From Boseongicola sp. (lineage in GTDB: Bacteria > Pseudomonadota > Alphaproteobacteria > Rhodobacterales > Rhodobacteraceae), in assembly GCA_028824715.1 (NCBI GenBank), contig JAPPCV010000097.1, forward strand, positions 1 through 41,981: a DNA stretch of 41,981 bases. Reading direction: 5' to 3'. The translations under genes were made by a program, and so were the position numbers. The notes beneath the pieces are model-generated. The model did no database searches. It saw only the letters and a program-made list of their open reading frames with translations, and was not told the DNA's origin. Below are positions 1-9,926 of the stretch, in pieces (positions within the stretch are counted from its first letter, which is position 1; each line of letters opens with the position of its first letter).

Positions 1-81
1 GGCATCATGCTTCGCGCGCTCTACGGCAACTTGGGCCGTTTTCGGGCGGCGGGCGCCGATGTTGCGCTCGTTGCGGAATAA
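1..81 (+). CDS. C-terminal end of an unidentified protein (partial)
   Basis: The reading frame beginning at base 1 stays open and ends in TAA at 79-81, giving the last 26 residues of a protein that starts outside the window. The tail contains the stretch RAAGADVALVAE. It is too short to assign to a family. It converges on the PfkB kinase gene, with about 76 bases between the two stops. Base composition matches the surrounding chromosome. That it is a real gene end is inferred from the codon pattern and position. Confidence 0.5.
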   Translation, partial: GIMLRALYGNLGRFRAAGADVALVAE

Positions 82-157
82 ATCAAGTGTCATCCGTCCT
101 GGATCAATGGATGGAAGCCACCGCCGGGCTTCAATGCAGACGCGACCCTTTGGGGCC

Positions 158-1138
158 TCAGATCAGGCCGTTTTTCCGAAACAGTTCCTTGAGATCGGTT
201 GCCGGCCGGGCGCCGTAGTGGCTGATGACTTCAGATGCTGCCGCGCAGCCCATTCGGCCGGCGACCTCGAGTGACTGGTTTGTCGCGTAGCCGTAGAGAA
301 ACCCGGCCGCGAAGAGATCCCCCGCGCCCGTCGCGTCCACAGGCACGACCCGACTGACGGAGACGCGCGCCGTCTCGTTGCCCCGGACTAGCATCACGTC
401 CTCGCCGGATCGGGTGACAACCACCAGGCCAGAGTCCTCGGCTGCAGATTCCAGCGCGCCTGAAAGATCGCTCTGATAGAGTGATTCCCATTCATGCTGA
501 TTTCCAATGACGCAATCAAGCTCGCGAACGAGACGGCGAAAGTCGTTGCGGTGCCGATCAACGCAGAACGGGTCCGAGAGTGCAATGCCCGCCCGCCCAC
601 CGGCGTTGCGGCAGAGTCGAGCCGCGTGCTCAAACGCCTCCTTTCCCTTTGGCTTGTCGTAGAGATAGCCCTCAAGAAACAGGATGTCCGTTGCGCCTGC
701 CACTTCGTCCGGAACGTCTTCGGGGCCGAGTTCGGACGAGATGCCGAGATAGGTGTTCATTGACCGTTCGCCGTCTGGTGAGACGAAAATCATGGAACGC
801 GATGTCGGCAGGTCTCCGCCAGATGCCGGTTCATTCACGAAATCCGTTCCGTCCGCGGTCAAGGAAGATGCATAGAACCTGCCGAGCGCATCGTCCCGAA
901 CGCGCCCGATGAATCCGGTCTTGAGCCCGAGATTGCCAAGTCCCGCCAGCGTGTTTGCGACCGAACCGCCGGGGGCCTGCACCCTGTCCGTCATTGCACC
1001 GTAGAGCCTTTCGCCACGCTCGCGTTCCACGAGTTGCATGATTCCTTTCTCGATCCCCATGTGATCGAGAAAGGAATCGTCTGCGGGCGAAATCACGTCG
1101 ACAATCGCATTGCCGATGCCGACGACATCGTAGCTCAT
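158..1138 (-). CDS. PfkB-family carbohydrate/adenosine kinase
   Basis: A 326-residue cytoplasmic sugar or nucleoside kinase of the ribokinase (PfkB) superfamily, most like the bacterial adenosine kinase group that converts adenosine to AMP. The N-terminus (VVGIGNAIVDV) and the early GGSVANTLAGLG segment form the substrate-binding side. The C-terminal PfkB signature DATGAGDLFAAGFLYG near residue 275 carries the GAGD anion hole and catalytic aspartate. The frame is open far upstream of the ATG at 1138, but homology begins there. Its ATG overlaps the nth stop in an ATGA arrangement, so the two genes are probably translationally coupled. The family assignment is firm; the exact substrate is inferred. 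Confidence 0.88.
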   Translation of the reverse strand: MSYDVVGIGNAIVDVISPADDSFLDHMGIEKGIMQLVERERGERLYGAMTDRVQAPGGSVANTLAGLGNLGLKTGFIGRVRDDALGRFYASSLTADGTDFVNEPASGGDLPTSRSMIFVSPDGERSMNTYLGISSELGPEDVPDEVAGATDILFLEGYLYDKPKGKEAFEHAARLCRNAGGRAGIALSDPFCVDRHRNDFRRLVRELDCVIGNQHEWESLYQSDLSGALESAAEDSGLVVVTRSGEDVMLVRGNETARVSVSRVVPVDATGAGDLFAAGFLYGYATNQSLEVAGRMGCAAASEVISHYGARPATDLKELFRKNGLI

Positions 1139-1779
1139 GCCGCCTTGTCCTCGAACTTGCACAGATCGTGGATCAGGCAGGCGCCGCATTTCGGCTTGCG
1201 TGCTACGCAGGTGTAGCGCCCATGCAGGATCAGCCAGTGATGGGCGTGGCGCTGAAACTCGGCTGGAACATTGTCCTCGATTGCACGCTCGACCGCATCG
1301 ACATCCTTGCCAGGCGCGATCCCCGTGCGATTGCCAACACGGAAGATATGAGTGTCGACTGCCTGCGCAGGATGGCCCCACCACATGTTCAGGACGACAT
1401 TGGCGGTCTTTCGTCCGACGCCCGGCAGGGATTGCAGGGCGGCTCGGGAGGACGGAACTTCGCCGCCATACTCGTCGACAAGGATGCGCGAGAGCCGCAT
1501 GACGTTCTTCGCCTTGTTGCGAAAAAGCCCGATGGACCTGATGTGTTCGGTGAGGCCGTCCTCGCCCAGGTCCAGCATCTTCTGGGGCGTGTCCGCGACC
1601 TTGAAGAGTTCGCGCGTGGCCTTGTTGACGCCCGCATCCGTCGCTTGGGCGGAAAGAGCCACGGCTACGACAAGCGTGTAGGCGTTGACGTGCTGAAGTT
1701 CGCCCTTGGGCTCGGCTTCGGCCTCGCGGAATCGCGTGAAGATCTCGACAAGCGTCTGAAAGGGCAATTGCCTGGCCAT
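1135..1779 (-). CDS. nth: endonuclease III (DNA glycosylase/AP lyase)
   Basis: A 214-residue base-excision-repair enzyme that removes oxidised pyrimidines and cleaves the abasic site. The helix-hairpin-helix LPGVGRKTA contains the catalytic lysine K124. The catalytic aspartate is D142 in VDTHIF. Four cysteines at 191, 198, 201 and 207 give the C-x6-C-x2-C-x5-C pattern of the [4Fe-4S] cluster. Length is typical. The start is the ATG at 1779 (MARQLPFQ); the frame is open beyond it but without family similarity. The stop overlaps the kinase start by four bases. It is divergent from the MGMT repair gene, so two repair genes flank one promoter region. Confidence 0.95.
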   Translation of the reverse strand: MARQLPFQTLVEIFTRFREAEAEPKGELQHVNAYTLVVAVALSAQATDAGVNKATRELFKVADTPQKMLDLGEDGLTEHIRSIGLFRNKAKNVMRLSRILVDEYGGEVPSSRAALQSLPGVGRKTANVVLNMWWGHPAQAVDTHIFRVGNRTGIAPGKDVDAVERAIEDNVPAEFQRHAHHWLILHGRYTCVARKPKCGACLIHDLCKFEDKAA

Positions 1780-1902
1780 GGACAGCGTTTCTGACGGAAC
1801 GGGGAATTGGCGGCAAGCATTTCTCGCAAGATGCGGGTCGCCTTTTTCGTGACGATTCGTAAATTCCGCGACAGGACGCCGAGGGATGCGGAGGCCAATG
1901 AC

Positions 1903-2745
1903 ATGTCGGAACCGGAATCCGGATACCACTACCAGCTTGTCCGGCGCGCGATCGAACTGATCGATGCGGGCGACCGGGATCATTCCCTGGAAGACATCGC
2001 GTCTGAAATGCGCATGAGCCCGACGCATTTCCAGCGGATTTTCAGTCGTTGGGCCGGGGTTTCGCCCAAGCGGTACCAGCAGTGGCTGAGGCTTGATCAC
2101 GCAAAGGCGCTTCTGGCCCGACGGCACACGACGCTTGAAACTGCGCACGAAGTCGGCCTGTCGGGGTCGGGACGGCTTCACGACCTGTTCGTGCGATGGG
2201 AGGCAATGAGCCCCGGAGACTACGCACGCGGCGGGGACGGGCTGGAGATTTCCTGGGGCTGGTTCGGCAGCCCCTTCGGACCGGCGCTTGTCATGGGCAC
2301 GGCAAGGGGCATTTGCGGCATCGGGTTTTCGGCAGAAGCCGGTGCGGGCGCGACGGTGGCGGACCTGCGGGCGCGCTGGCCTAAGGCGTCTTACCAGGAG
2401 GATCCTGAAGTCCTCGCACCGTTGGTTGCGTCGGCCTTTCCGAAGAGCGGCAGGGCTGGCGGGCCAGTTCCCCTGTTCCTGATAGGCGCACCCTTCCAGA
2501 TCAAGGTGTGGGAGGCGCTTCTCCACATTCCGACGGGTCACGTGACGACGTATTCCGACATTGCACGGGTCATTGGTGCGCCCAGGGCCGTCAGGGCCGT
2601 TGGCACAGCTGTCGGACGGAACCCGGTTTCCTGGCTCATTCCGTGCCATCGCGCGATTCGGAAATCAGGCGGGTTGGGGGGATACCATTGGGGCCTGCCC
2701 GTGAAGCGCGCCATGCTCGCATGGGAATCCGCCGTGACCGCGTAG
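1903..2745 (+). CDS. Ada-like AraC-type regulator fused to methylated-DNA-protein-cysteine methyltransferase
   Basis: A 280-residue bifunctional alkylation-repair protein. Residues about 10-105 are an AraC-type helix-turn-helix (LEDIASEMRMSPTHFQRIF). The C-terminal third is an O6-alkylguanine methyltransferase ending in the suicide active site PCHR, with acceptor C248, preceded by the RAVGTAVGRNP segment. The Ada N-terminal zinc/methylphosphotriester domain is absent, so it resembles the shorter Ada-like proteins common in alphaproteobacteria. ATG 1903 is preferred to the upstream in-frame start at 1807 because domain similarity begins just after it. It probably transfers alkyl groups from guanine and may activate repair genes; the regulatory role is inferred. 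Confidence 0.9.
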   Translation: MSEPESGYHYQLVRRAIELIDAGDRDHSLEDIASEMRMSPTHFQRIFSRWAGVSPKRYQQWLRLDHAKALLARRHTTLETAHEVGLSGSGRLHDLFVRWEAMSPGDYARGGDGLEISWGWFGSPFGPALVMGTARGICGIGFSAEAGAGATVADLRARWPKASYQEDPEVLAPLVASAFPKSGRAGGPVPLFLIGAPFQIKVWEALLHIPTGHVTTYSDIARVIGAPRAVRAVGTAVGRNPVSWLIPCHRAIRKSGGLGGYHWGLPVKRAMLAWESAVTA

Positions 2746-2826
2746 GGTCCCGACCCAAGTCTCCAACGTTTGTCCGGATGACATTGCGTGTCTGCCGCAA
2801 GCAGGACTCAGGCGCACATGCGGATC

Positions 2827-3219
2827 TCAGAGAATGCCTTTCAGCGCCTCTAGATCGGCCACGCGCTTTGCCGCCTCGTCCGCAGTCGCTCCTGTCGAAC
2901 CGTCCTGGCTCTCTTGCGCAGCGGCAATGTGCCCGTCAAGGAATGCGGACGTGGCTTCCGCTTTCGGCAGGGCCTCGTCGGCGAGCACTGTCGCGCCCGC
3001 CATCGTGATCTGGGCAAAGCCCCCGGTCACTACGAATTCCTGCATCCCGCCATCGATCTCCGCAGCAACGATCCCCGGGCGAAGTCCGGTCACCACCGGT
3101 GCATGATCCGGCATGGCCACCATGTCCCCGTCAGCGCCGGGGATCAGAATTGAACTGGCCTGTCCCGAAGCAAGACTGCGTTCGGGCGAGACCAGGTCGA
3201 ATTGCATTGTGCCAGACAT
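2827..3219 (-). CDS. atpC: ATP synthase F1 epsilon subunit
   Basis: A 130-residue central-stalk subunit of the F1 motor and the last gene of the atpHAGDC operon. The N-terminal beta-sandwich is recognisable from MQFDLVSPER and GDMVAMPDHAPVVTGLRPG, the pattern shared by all bacterial epsilon subunits. The short C-terminal helical region (ADEAAKRVADLEALKGIL) is less conserved, as usual. It starts 9 bases after atpD stops. It couples gamma rotation to F1 and can inhibit ATP hydrolysis (family knowledge). The gene converges on the Ada-like gene with about 80 bases between stops. Confidence 0.95.
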   Translation of the reverse strand: MSGTMQFDLVSPERSLASGQASSILIPGADGDMVAMPDHAPVVTGLRPGIVAAEIDGGMQEFVVTGGFAQITMAGATVLADEALPKAEATSAFLDGHIAAAQESQDGSTGATADEAAKRVADLEALKGIL

Positions 3220-3228
3220 GCGGACTCC

Positions 3229-4671
<1,443 letters not shown>

Positions 4672-5532
4672 TCAGAGCGCCTCTGCGCCCGAAATGATTT
4701 CAATCAGTTCGTTGGTGATGACCGCTTGCCGGGTCCGGTTGAACTGGATCGTGAGCTTGTCGATCATCTCGCCGGCATTGCGGGTCGCGCTGTCCATGGC
4801 GCTCATTCGTGCGCCCTGCTCGGACGCGCCGTTCTCGAGGAGCGCCGCAAAGACTTGTGTCGCCACGCCGCGAGGAAGGAGCTCGGCGAGGATTTCATCG
4901 TCGCCAGGTTCGTAGTCGAAGACGGTGGCGTCTTCGCTGGCTTCGATCTTTGCCGGGATGATCTGCAGTTCCTGCGGAACCTGCGAGATGACGCTCTCGA
5001 ACTTGTTGAAGTAGATCATTGCGACGTCGAATTCCCCGGCGTCGAAGCGGCCAAGGACGTCTGAAGCTATGTCCTGCGCGTTTGCGTAGCCGACCCGTTT
5101 CACTTCAGTGAGATCGACATGGCCGACAAAGTGGTCGACGTATTCGCGACGGAGCTGCTCACGCCCCTTCTTTCCGACGGTAAGGATTTTCACCGTCTTC
5201 CCGTCGTCCAAGAGTTTCTTGGCCTGAGCCTTCGCAAGTCTCACGATCGAGGAGTTGAAGCCGCCGCAGAGCCCGCGCTCGGACGTCATGACGACGAGAA
5301 GCCAGGTCTGGTCCGAGCCAGTGCCCTTCAGGAGCTTCGGGCCGTCCTCGCCGATGCCCGCCGCCAATCCGGCCAGAACGGCGTCAAACCGCTCGGCGTA
5401 AGGCCGCGCGGCCGACGCGGCCTCTTCGGCGCGGCGCAGCTTCGCGGCCGCGACCATCTGCATCGCCTGTGTGATCTTCCGGGTCGACTTGACCGAGTCG
5501 ATTCGCGTCTTGAGGTCCTTGAGACTTGGCAT
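4672..5532 (-). CDS. atpG: ATP synthase F1 gamma subunit
   Basis: A 286-residue rotor-shaft subunit of F1. The N-terminal coiled-coil helix begins [20 protein letters not shown] and the C-terminal helix carries the hallmark [21 protein letters not shown]; the two pack together inside the alpha3-beta3 ring. The middle segment [10 protein letters not shown] is also diagnostic. Length is normal. It is the third gene of the minus-strand atp operon, 29 bases after atpA and 18 bases before atpD. Confidence 0.97.
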   Translation of the reverse strand: MPSLKDLKTRIDSVKSTRKITQAMQMVAAAKLRRAEEAASAARPYAERFDAVLAGLAAGIGEDGPKLLKGTGSDQTWLLVVMTSERGLCGGFNSSIVRLAKAQAKKLLDDGKTVKILTVGKKGREQLRREYVDHFVGHVDLTEVKRVGYANAQDIASDVLGRFDAGEFDVAMIYFNKFESVISQVPQELQIIPAKIEASEDATVFDYEPGDDEILAELLPRGVATQVFAALLENGASEQGARMSAMDSATRNAGEMIDKLTIQFNRTRQAVITNELIEIISGAEAL

Positions 5533-5561
5533 TCCTGCTGTCCTTCAGGCCGGTTCAGGGA

Positions 5562-7100
5562 TTACGAGAAGTCGCTGGCGAATTCGTCGATTGCCGCCTT
5601 GACCCTGTTGGCGTCGTCGCCGGTGACCTTCGGGTCCTCGGCGGTGATCCAGTCGAGAAGATCCTGGTGCTTGGAGCGCAGGTGGTTGATCAGGCCCCTT
5701 TCGAAGCGTCCCACGTCGCCAATCTCGATCCCGTCAAGATATCCGTTGATGCCAGAGAAGATCACGCAGACGATTTCCGCGTTGGTCAACGGCGAGTACT
5801 GTGGCTGTTTCATGAGCTCGGTCAGTCTCGCTCCTCGGTTCAGGAGACGCTGCGTGGCTGCATCGAGATCCGAGCCGAACTGCGCAAAGGCCGCCATCTC
5901 GCGGTACTGGGCAAGTTCAAGCTTCACCGAACCTGCGACCGACTTCATCGAGGCGGTCTGGGCGGACGAGCCGACGCGTGACACCGAAAGGCCGGTGTTC
6001 ACCGCCGGACGGATACCCTGGTAGAACAGGTCCGTTTCAAGGAAAATCTGGCCATCCGTGATCGAGATCACGTTGGTCGGGATGAAGGCCGACACATCCC
6101 CGCCCTGGGTCTCGATTATGGGCAGTGCCGTCAGTGATCCGGCGCCGTTGTCCTGGTTGAGCTTCGCCGAGCGTTCGAGAAGCCTCGAGTGCAGGTAGAA
6201 GACGTCGCCCGGATAGGCTTCGCGTCCCGGCGGACGGCGGAGCAGAAGCGACATCTGGCGATAGGACACGGCCTGCTTGGAGAGATCGTCGTAGATGATG
6301 AGTGCATGGCGGCCATTGTCCCGGAAATACTCCGCCATTGCCGTCGCGGCATAGGGAGCGAGGAACTGCATCGGAGCCGGGTCCGAGGCGGTGGCGGCAA
6401 CGACGATCGTGTAGTCGATCGCGCCAGATTCCTCGAGCTTCCTGACGAGCTGCGCGACGGTCGACCGCTTTTGTCCGATCGCGACGTAGACGCAATGGAG
6501 CTTCTTGCTTTCGTCATCGCCGGCAGCGTCATTGTACGACTTCTGGTTCAGGATCGTGTCCAGCGCCAGCGCGGTCTTTCCGGTCTGGCGGTCGCCGATG
6601 ATGAGTTCCCGCTGACCCCGGCCGATCGGGATCATGGCGTCCACCGCCTTGAGCCCCGTGGCCATGGGCTCATGCACGGACCGACGCGGGATGATGCCCG
6701 GCGCCTTCACGTCCGCAACACGGCGCTCAGCTGCCTTGATCGGACCCTTTTCGTCGAGCGGGTTGCCGAGACCGTCAACGACACGCCCCAGGAGCGCGTC
6801 GCCGGCCGGCACGTCCACGATTGCGTTCGTGCGCTTGACCGTGTCGCCTTCCTTGATGTCCCGGTCCGAGCCGAAGATCACGATGCCGACATTGTCGCTT
6901 TCGAGGTTGAGCGCCATTCCCATGATGCCGCCGGGAAACTCGACCATCTCGCCCGCCTGGACATTGTCGAGGCCGTAGACACGCGCAATGCCGTCCCCGA
7001 CGCTGAGGACGCGGCCCACTTCCGCGACTTCGGCTTCCTGGCCGAAATTCTTGATCTGCTCCTTTAGGATTGCAGAGATCTCTGCTGCTTGGATCGTCAT
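5562..7100 (-). CDS. atpA: ATP synthase F1 alpha subunit
   Basis: A 512-residue regulatory nucleotide-binding subunit of F1. The P-loop GDRQTGKT is at residues 169-176. [20 protein letters not shown] and the [22 protein letters not shown] block are classical alpha-subunit signatures. [18 protein letters not shown] contains the arginine-finger region. Length, start (MTIQAAEIS) and order are typical. The ATG directly abuts the atpH stop codon with no bases between, which points to translational coupling. Confidence 0.98.
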   Translation of the reverse strand: MTIQAAEISAILKEQIKNFGQEAEVAEVGRVLSVGDGIARVYGLDNVQAGEMVEFPGGIMGMALNLESDNVGIVIFGSDRDIKEGDTVKRTNAIVDVPAGDALLGRVVDGLGNPLDEKGPIKAAERRVADVKAPGIIPRRSVHEPMATGLKAVDAMIPIGRGQRELIIGDRQTGKTALALDTILNQKSYNDAAGDDESKKLHCVYVAIGQKRSTVAQLVRKLEESGAIDYTIVVAATASDPAPMQFLAPYAATAMAEYFRDNGRHALIIYDDLSKQAVSYRQMSLLLRRPPGREAYPGDVFYLHSRLLERSAKLNQDNGAGSLTALPIIETQGGDVSAFIPTNVISITDGQIFLETDLFYQGIRPAVNTGLSVSRVGSSAQTASMKSVAGSVKLELAQYREMAAFAQFGSDLDAATQRLLNRGARLTELMKQPQYSPLTNAEIVCVIFSGINGYLDGIEIGDVGRFERGLINHLRSKHQDLLDWITAEDPKVTGDDANRVKAAIDEFASDFS

Positions 7101-7661
7101 CTAACCGACCTCGTTCATTGTGTTCTGCAGGGCCGCAAGCCTCGACGCGATCGAGGTGTCGATCATCTTCGAACCCACCCTTACGACCAAGCCGCCGATC
7201 AGGCCTTCATCGACGGCAACGTTCATCTTCACTTCCTTGCGGACGGACGCCTTGAGCGCTGCGGCAAGCTCTGTTCTCTGCCCGTCCGTGAGGGTTGTCG
7301 CAGTGCGCACCTCGGCGGTCACTTCGCCCCTCTCGTCCGCGACGAGTCGACGGAGCGCAACGACAAGGTGGGGCAACACGAAGAGGCGGCGCCTTGACGC
7401 CATCAGCCCGAGCGCGTTCGCCATCGTGCCGGAAAGGTCCATGCCGGCGGCGATGGCCGCAACGGCACTTCCCTGATCGACGCGCGAATAGATCGGCGAG
7501 CGTATGAGCCTGCAAAAATCGTCGCTTTCGGAAAGGGCCGCATCCAGCGCGTCAACATCCCGCTCAAGGCGGCCAAGCCCGTCCCCGTCCTTCGCCAACT
7601 CGAAGACGGCCGTCGCGTAGCGAGCGGCAATTCCCGAAGAAACTGAGGCGGATTCCGACAC
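7101..7661 (-). CDS. atpH: ATP synthase F1 delta subunit (GTG start)
   Basis: A 186-residue peripheral-stalk subunit that links F1 to the b subunits of F0. The N-terminal domain shows GIAARYATAVFELA. The C-terminal domain carries LIGGLVVRVGSKMIDTSIASRLAAL, the delta/OSCP signature. GTG at 7661 is chosen as start because AAAGGGGAC lies just before it and homology begins there; the frame is open for about 30 more codons. It is the first gene of the F1 operon. The roughly 250 bases between it and the divergently arranged upstream sequence must hold the operon promoter. No F0 genes are adjacent, as expected in alphaproteobacteria, where F0 is encoded elsewhere. Confidence 0.94.
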   Translation of the reverse strand: MSESASVSSGIAARYATAVFELAKDGDGLGRLERDVDALDAALSESDDFCRLIRSPIYSRVDQGSAVAAIAAGMDLSGTMANALGLMASRRRLFVLPHLVVALRRLVADERGEVTAEVRTATTLTDGQRTELAAALKASVRKEVKMNVAVDEGLIGGLVVRVGSKMIDTSIASRLAALQNTMNEVG

Positions 7662-7908
7662 TTGTCCCCTTTCCCAAGCCTGACGCTTCCGCCGGGTTGC
7701 CGATGCAATTGGCCATTGTCGGCGGACAATTCCCGCGAGCAGATCAGCGGTCATGTAGCAGAGGAATTTCTGCGCCGCAACAGGGTAGGCAACCCGTGCC
7801 GCAACGCAAATCTCGCCACATTCCAGTCACTTGGTCCAGGTGCGACGGAATGCAGCGTTGCAGGTGCGAGACGGGTGGCAATTTCTCGCCGATTCCACCT
7901 GGCGGTGT

Positions 7909-8655
7909 TCAGACCGGCTTGGGTCCGGGCACCGCAATTCCTTCGAGGACGCCGAGGGGACGCTTGATCGCCTCCGCCAACCCGGCCCGGGGCGGTGCCG
8001 GGACCTGCTTGGTGACTTCGACGAGAAGCACACCCCCGGCGAAGCGATTTGCGACCCGTGCCCCCAGCCTTTCCCAGAACTGGCCCGTCCTGAGCCAGAA
8101 ACGCTTTTCGCTGGGTGGCTGGTAAAGTGCTGCAAGGTGTCGCTTCGGCACAAGGCCGATTGCGGAGAGCATGCCCTCAAGCTGGCCAAGCGTGTAGGGA
8201 CGCCCGAATCCGAAGGGCGTCGCGTCGCGGCTCGACCACAGTCCGGCGCGGTTCGGCACGACAAGGATGCCACGACCCTCGGGCGCGAGTACACGGTAGC
8301 ATTCATCAAGAAGCGCGATCGGGTGTTCGCTGGCCTCAAGCCCGTGCAGAACAACAAGCCGGTCAACGCTGTCGGTCTCGACGGGCCACAAGGTTTCCTC
8401 GCAGAGCACCGAGACGTTGGGCCGCCCCGCCGGCCAGCGCTTCACGCCCTGCCGACCCGGCATCAGCGCCGTCACGCGATGCGCGGCATCAAGATATTGC
8501 CCGAGCAGTGGCACCGCAAATCCGTATCCCAGGACATTCATCCCGCGTGTGTCGGGCCAGAGTTCGCGCATGCGGGCCCGAATGGCGCCTCGCGCGATCC
8601 GCCCAAGACGGGTCTTGCCATAGAAGGCGTCAAGGTCGACCACGTCGAAGTGCAT
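7909..8655 (-). CDS. class I SAM-dependent methyltransferase
   Basis: A 248-residue probable S-adenosylmethionine-dependent methyltransferase of unknown substrate. The glycine-containing segment [20 protein letters not shown] fits motif I. The [18 protein letters not shown] and [20 protein letters not shown] blocks match motifs II and III of the Methyltransf_11 type. The ATG at 8655 ([12 protein letters not shown]) follows a GGGAGAG ribosome-binding site; the in-frame start 27 bases upstream lacks one. It is divergent from gloB with about 60 bases between the start codons. Function beyond the fold cannot be seen in the sequence. Confidence 0.85.
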   Translation of the reverse strand: MHFDVVDLDAFYGKTRLGRIARGAIRARMRELWPDTRGMNVLGYGFAVPLLGQYLDAAHRVTALMPGRQGVKRWPAGRPNVSVLCEETLWPVETDSVDRLVVLHGLEASEHPIALLDECYRVLAPEGRGILVVPNRAGLWSSRDATPFGFGRPYTLGQLEGMLSAIGLVPKRHLAALYQPPSEKRFWLRTGQFWERLGARVANRFAGGVLLVEVTKQVPAPPRAGLAEAIKRPLGVLEGIAVPGPKPV

Positions 8656-8717
8656 TGCTCTCCCGTTAGCTTTAGCCGACAATTGACGCCAGCATAACGA
8701 CGCAAGAGGGTATTGCC

Positions 8718-9485
8718 ATGTCTTTTGAGATCGTCACGATTCCCTGCCTTGAGGACAATTACGCGTTCCTGCTGGCGAGCGGGGGCAATGCGGCCGTGGT
8801 GGACGTGCCGGAGGCTGCGCCGATCCTTTCGGAAATCGCGGCACGTGACGTGACCGTCACGGACATCCTTCTGACCCACCATCACGCAGACCATGTTCAG
8901 GGGCTGGACGAGTTGAAGGCAGGCATTGGCAGCGAGGTGCGTGTGGTCGGCGGGGCGGCGGACGCGAAACGATTGCCTCCCCTCGATCTCGCCGTGTCCG
9001 ATGGCGATAGGTTCGAGCTGCTCGGTGCAGAGACGGCGGTTTTCGACGTTTCGGGACATACGGTTGGCCATATCGCATTCCACGTGCCGGCCGCGAAAGT
9101 CGCGTTCACCGCCGACAGTCTCATGGCTCTTGGCTGCGGGCGCGTGTTCGAGGGCACGATGGACCAGATGTGGGCGAGCCTCAGCAAGATTGCGGAACTT
9201 CCGGCCGACACGACCATTTGTTCGGGGCATGAATACACCGAGGCGAACGGACGATTTGCAATCACCATCGAGCCTGACAGCTTGGCGCTTCAGGAGCGCA
9301 TCGCGCGAATCGCCGAGTCGCGTTCCATGGGCAAGCCGACCGTGCCGTCGCTTCTGTCGGAGGAGCTTGCGACCAATCCGTTCCTCCGCGCCGGCATTGC
9401 GGAGATCAAGTCGGGTCTTGGCATGAGCGGCGCTAGCGACGCGGAGGTGTTTGGCGAGATTCGTCGCCGAAAGGACGCGTTTTGA
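8718..9485 (+). CDS. gloB: hydroxyacylglutathione hydrolase (glyoxalase II)
   Basis: A 255-residue metallo-beta-lactamase-fold hydrolase that releases D-lactate and glutathione from S-lactoylglutathione, the second step of methylglyoxal detoxification. The dinuclear metal motif THHHADH is at residues 53-59. The second-half histidines lie in [14 protein letters not shown] and in [10 protein letters not shown]. The C-terminal NPFLRA block is also typical, as is the length. The start ATG 8718 is preceded by AAGAGGG. It probably shares a short divergent promoter region with the methyltransferase gene. Confidence 0.95.
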   Translation: MSFEIVTIPCLEDNYAFLLASGGNAAVVDVPEAAPILSEIAARDVTVTDILLTHHHADHVQGLDELKAGIGSEVRVVGGAADAKRLPPLDLAVSDGDRFELLGAETAVFDVSGHTVGHIAFHVPAAKVAFTADSLMALGCGRVFEGTMDQMWASLSKIAELPADTTICSGHEYTEANGRFAITIEPDSLALQERIARIAESRSMGKPTVPSLLSEELATNPFLRAGIAEIKSGLGMSGASDAEVFGEIRRRKDAF

Positions 9486-9926
9486 AGATCGAGAACAGCG
9501 TTTGAGCCGCACTGTCCGGTCAGGAGTGGCCGTCTCAAGCGCGCATGTCCTGACCGATCGGCGTGGCACGAGTCAGGCGCAGGAAGTGAATTCGCTGACA
9601 CGCGAAGACAATGGGCATGTCGTTTCGACTGACGTCGCACGAGCGCTCAGGCACGCAAATGACGCTCTTGCCGGACGCGGTCTTGCGAAAGAAACGGCTT
9701 TGTACAATTTCGCTGTCGGCCGTTCAGCCGACGCCAAGCATGAATTTGACAGTCGAAAGTGACTTGAATCCGGTGGAAAATGGCGATGTCGCCGAAAAAT
9801 GTGATCCAACTGGAAGAAAAAAGGCTTGAAGCCCGCGATTTCTGGCAGAATCCTGACGACATGCGGTCAGTGCCCGGAGAGTCGCCTGGCCGACATGACG
9901 AGAACTGAGTAGAGGAGCCTCTGCGC
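9486..9926 (+). other. 441-bp gap between gloB and clpA without a supported gene
   Basis: No reading frame here looks like a real gene. In particular no clpS adaptor gene is present, although clpS often precedes clpA in alphaproteobacteria. The last 100 bases are purine-rich and A-rich (around 9790-9850) and probably carry the clpA promoter, but no good -35/-10 pair with standard spacing is visible. A 72-codon frame at 9611-9829 cannot be excluded as a small protein. Confidence 0.4.

Noticed and set aside
1139-1816. Upstream extension of the PfkB kinase frame to 552 residues
   Set aside because: The extra N-terminal sequence runs antisense-in-frame through nth and has no kinase similarity; the real protein starts at the ATG at 1138.
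1780-2649. Upstream extension of the nth frame to 504 residues
   Set aside because: The additional part overlaps the Ada-like gene on the other strand and has no protein-like character; homology starts at 1779.
2745-2756. GGGTC-CC-GACCC inverted repeat after the Ada-like gene as a terminator
   Set aside because: The stem has only five base pairs with a two-base loop and no T tract, and it overlaps the stop codon.
9826-9852. TTGAAG with CAGAAT as a clpA promoter
   Set aside because: The spacer is about 14 bases, too short for a standard promoter, and there is no independent support.
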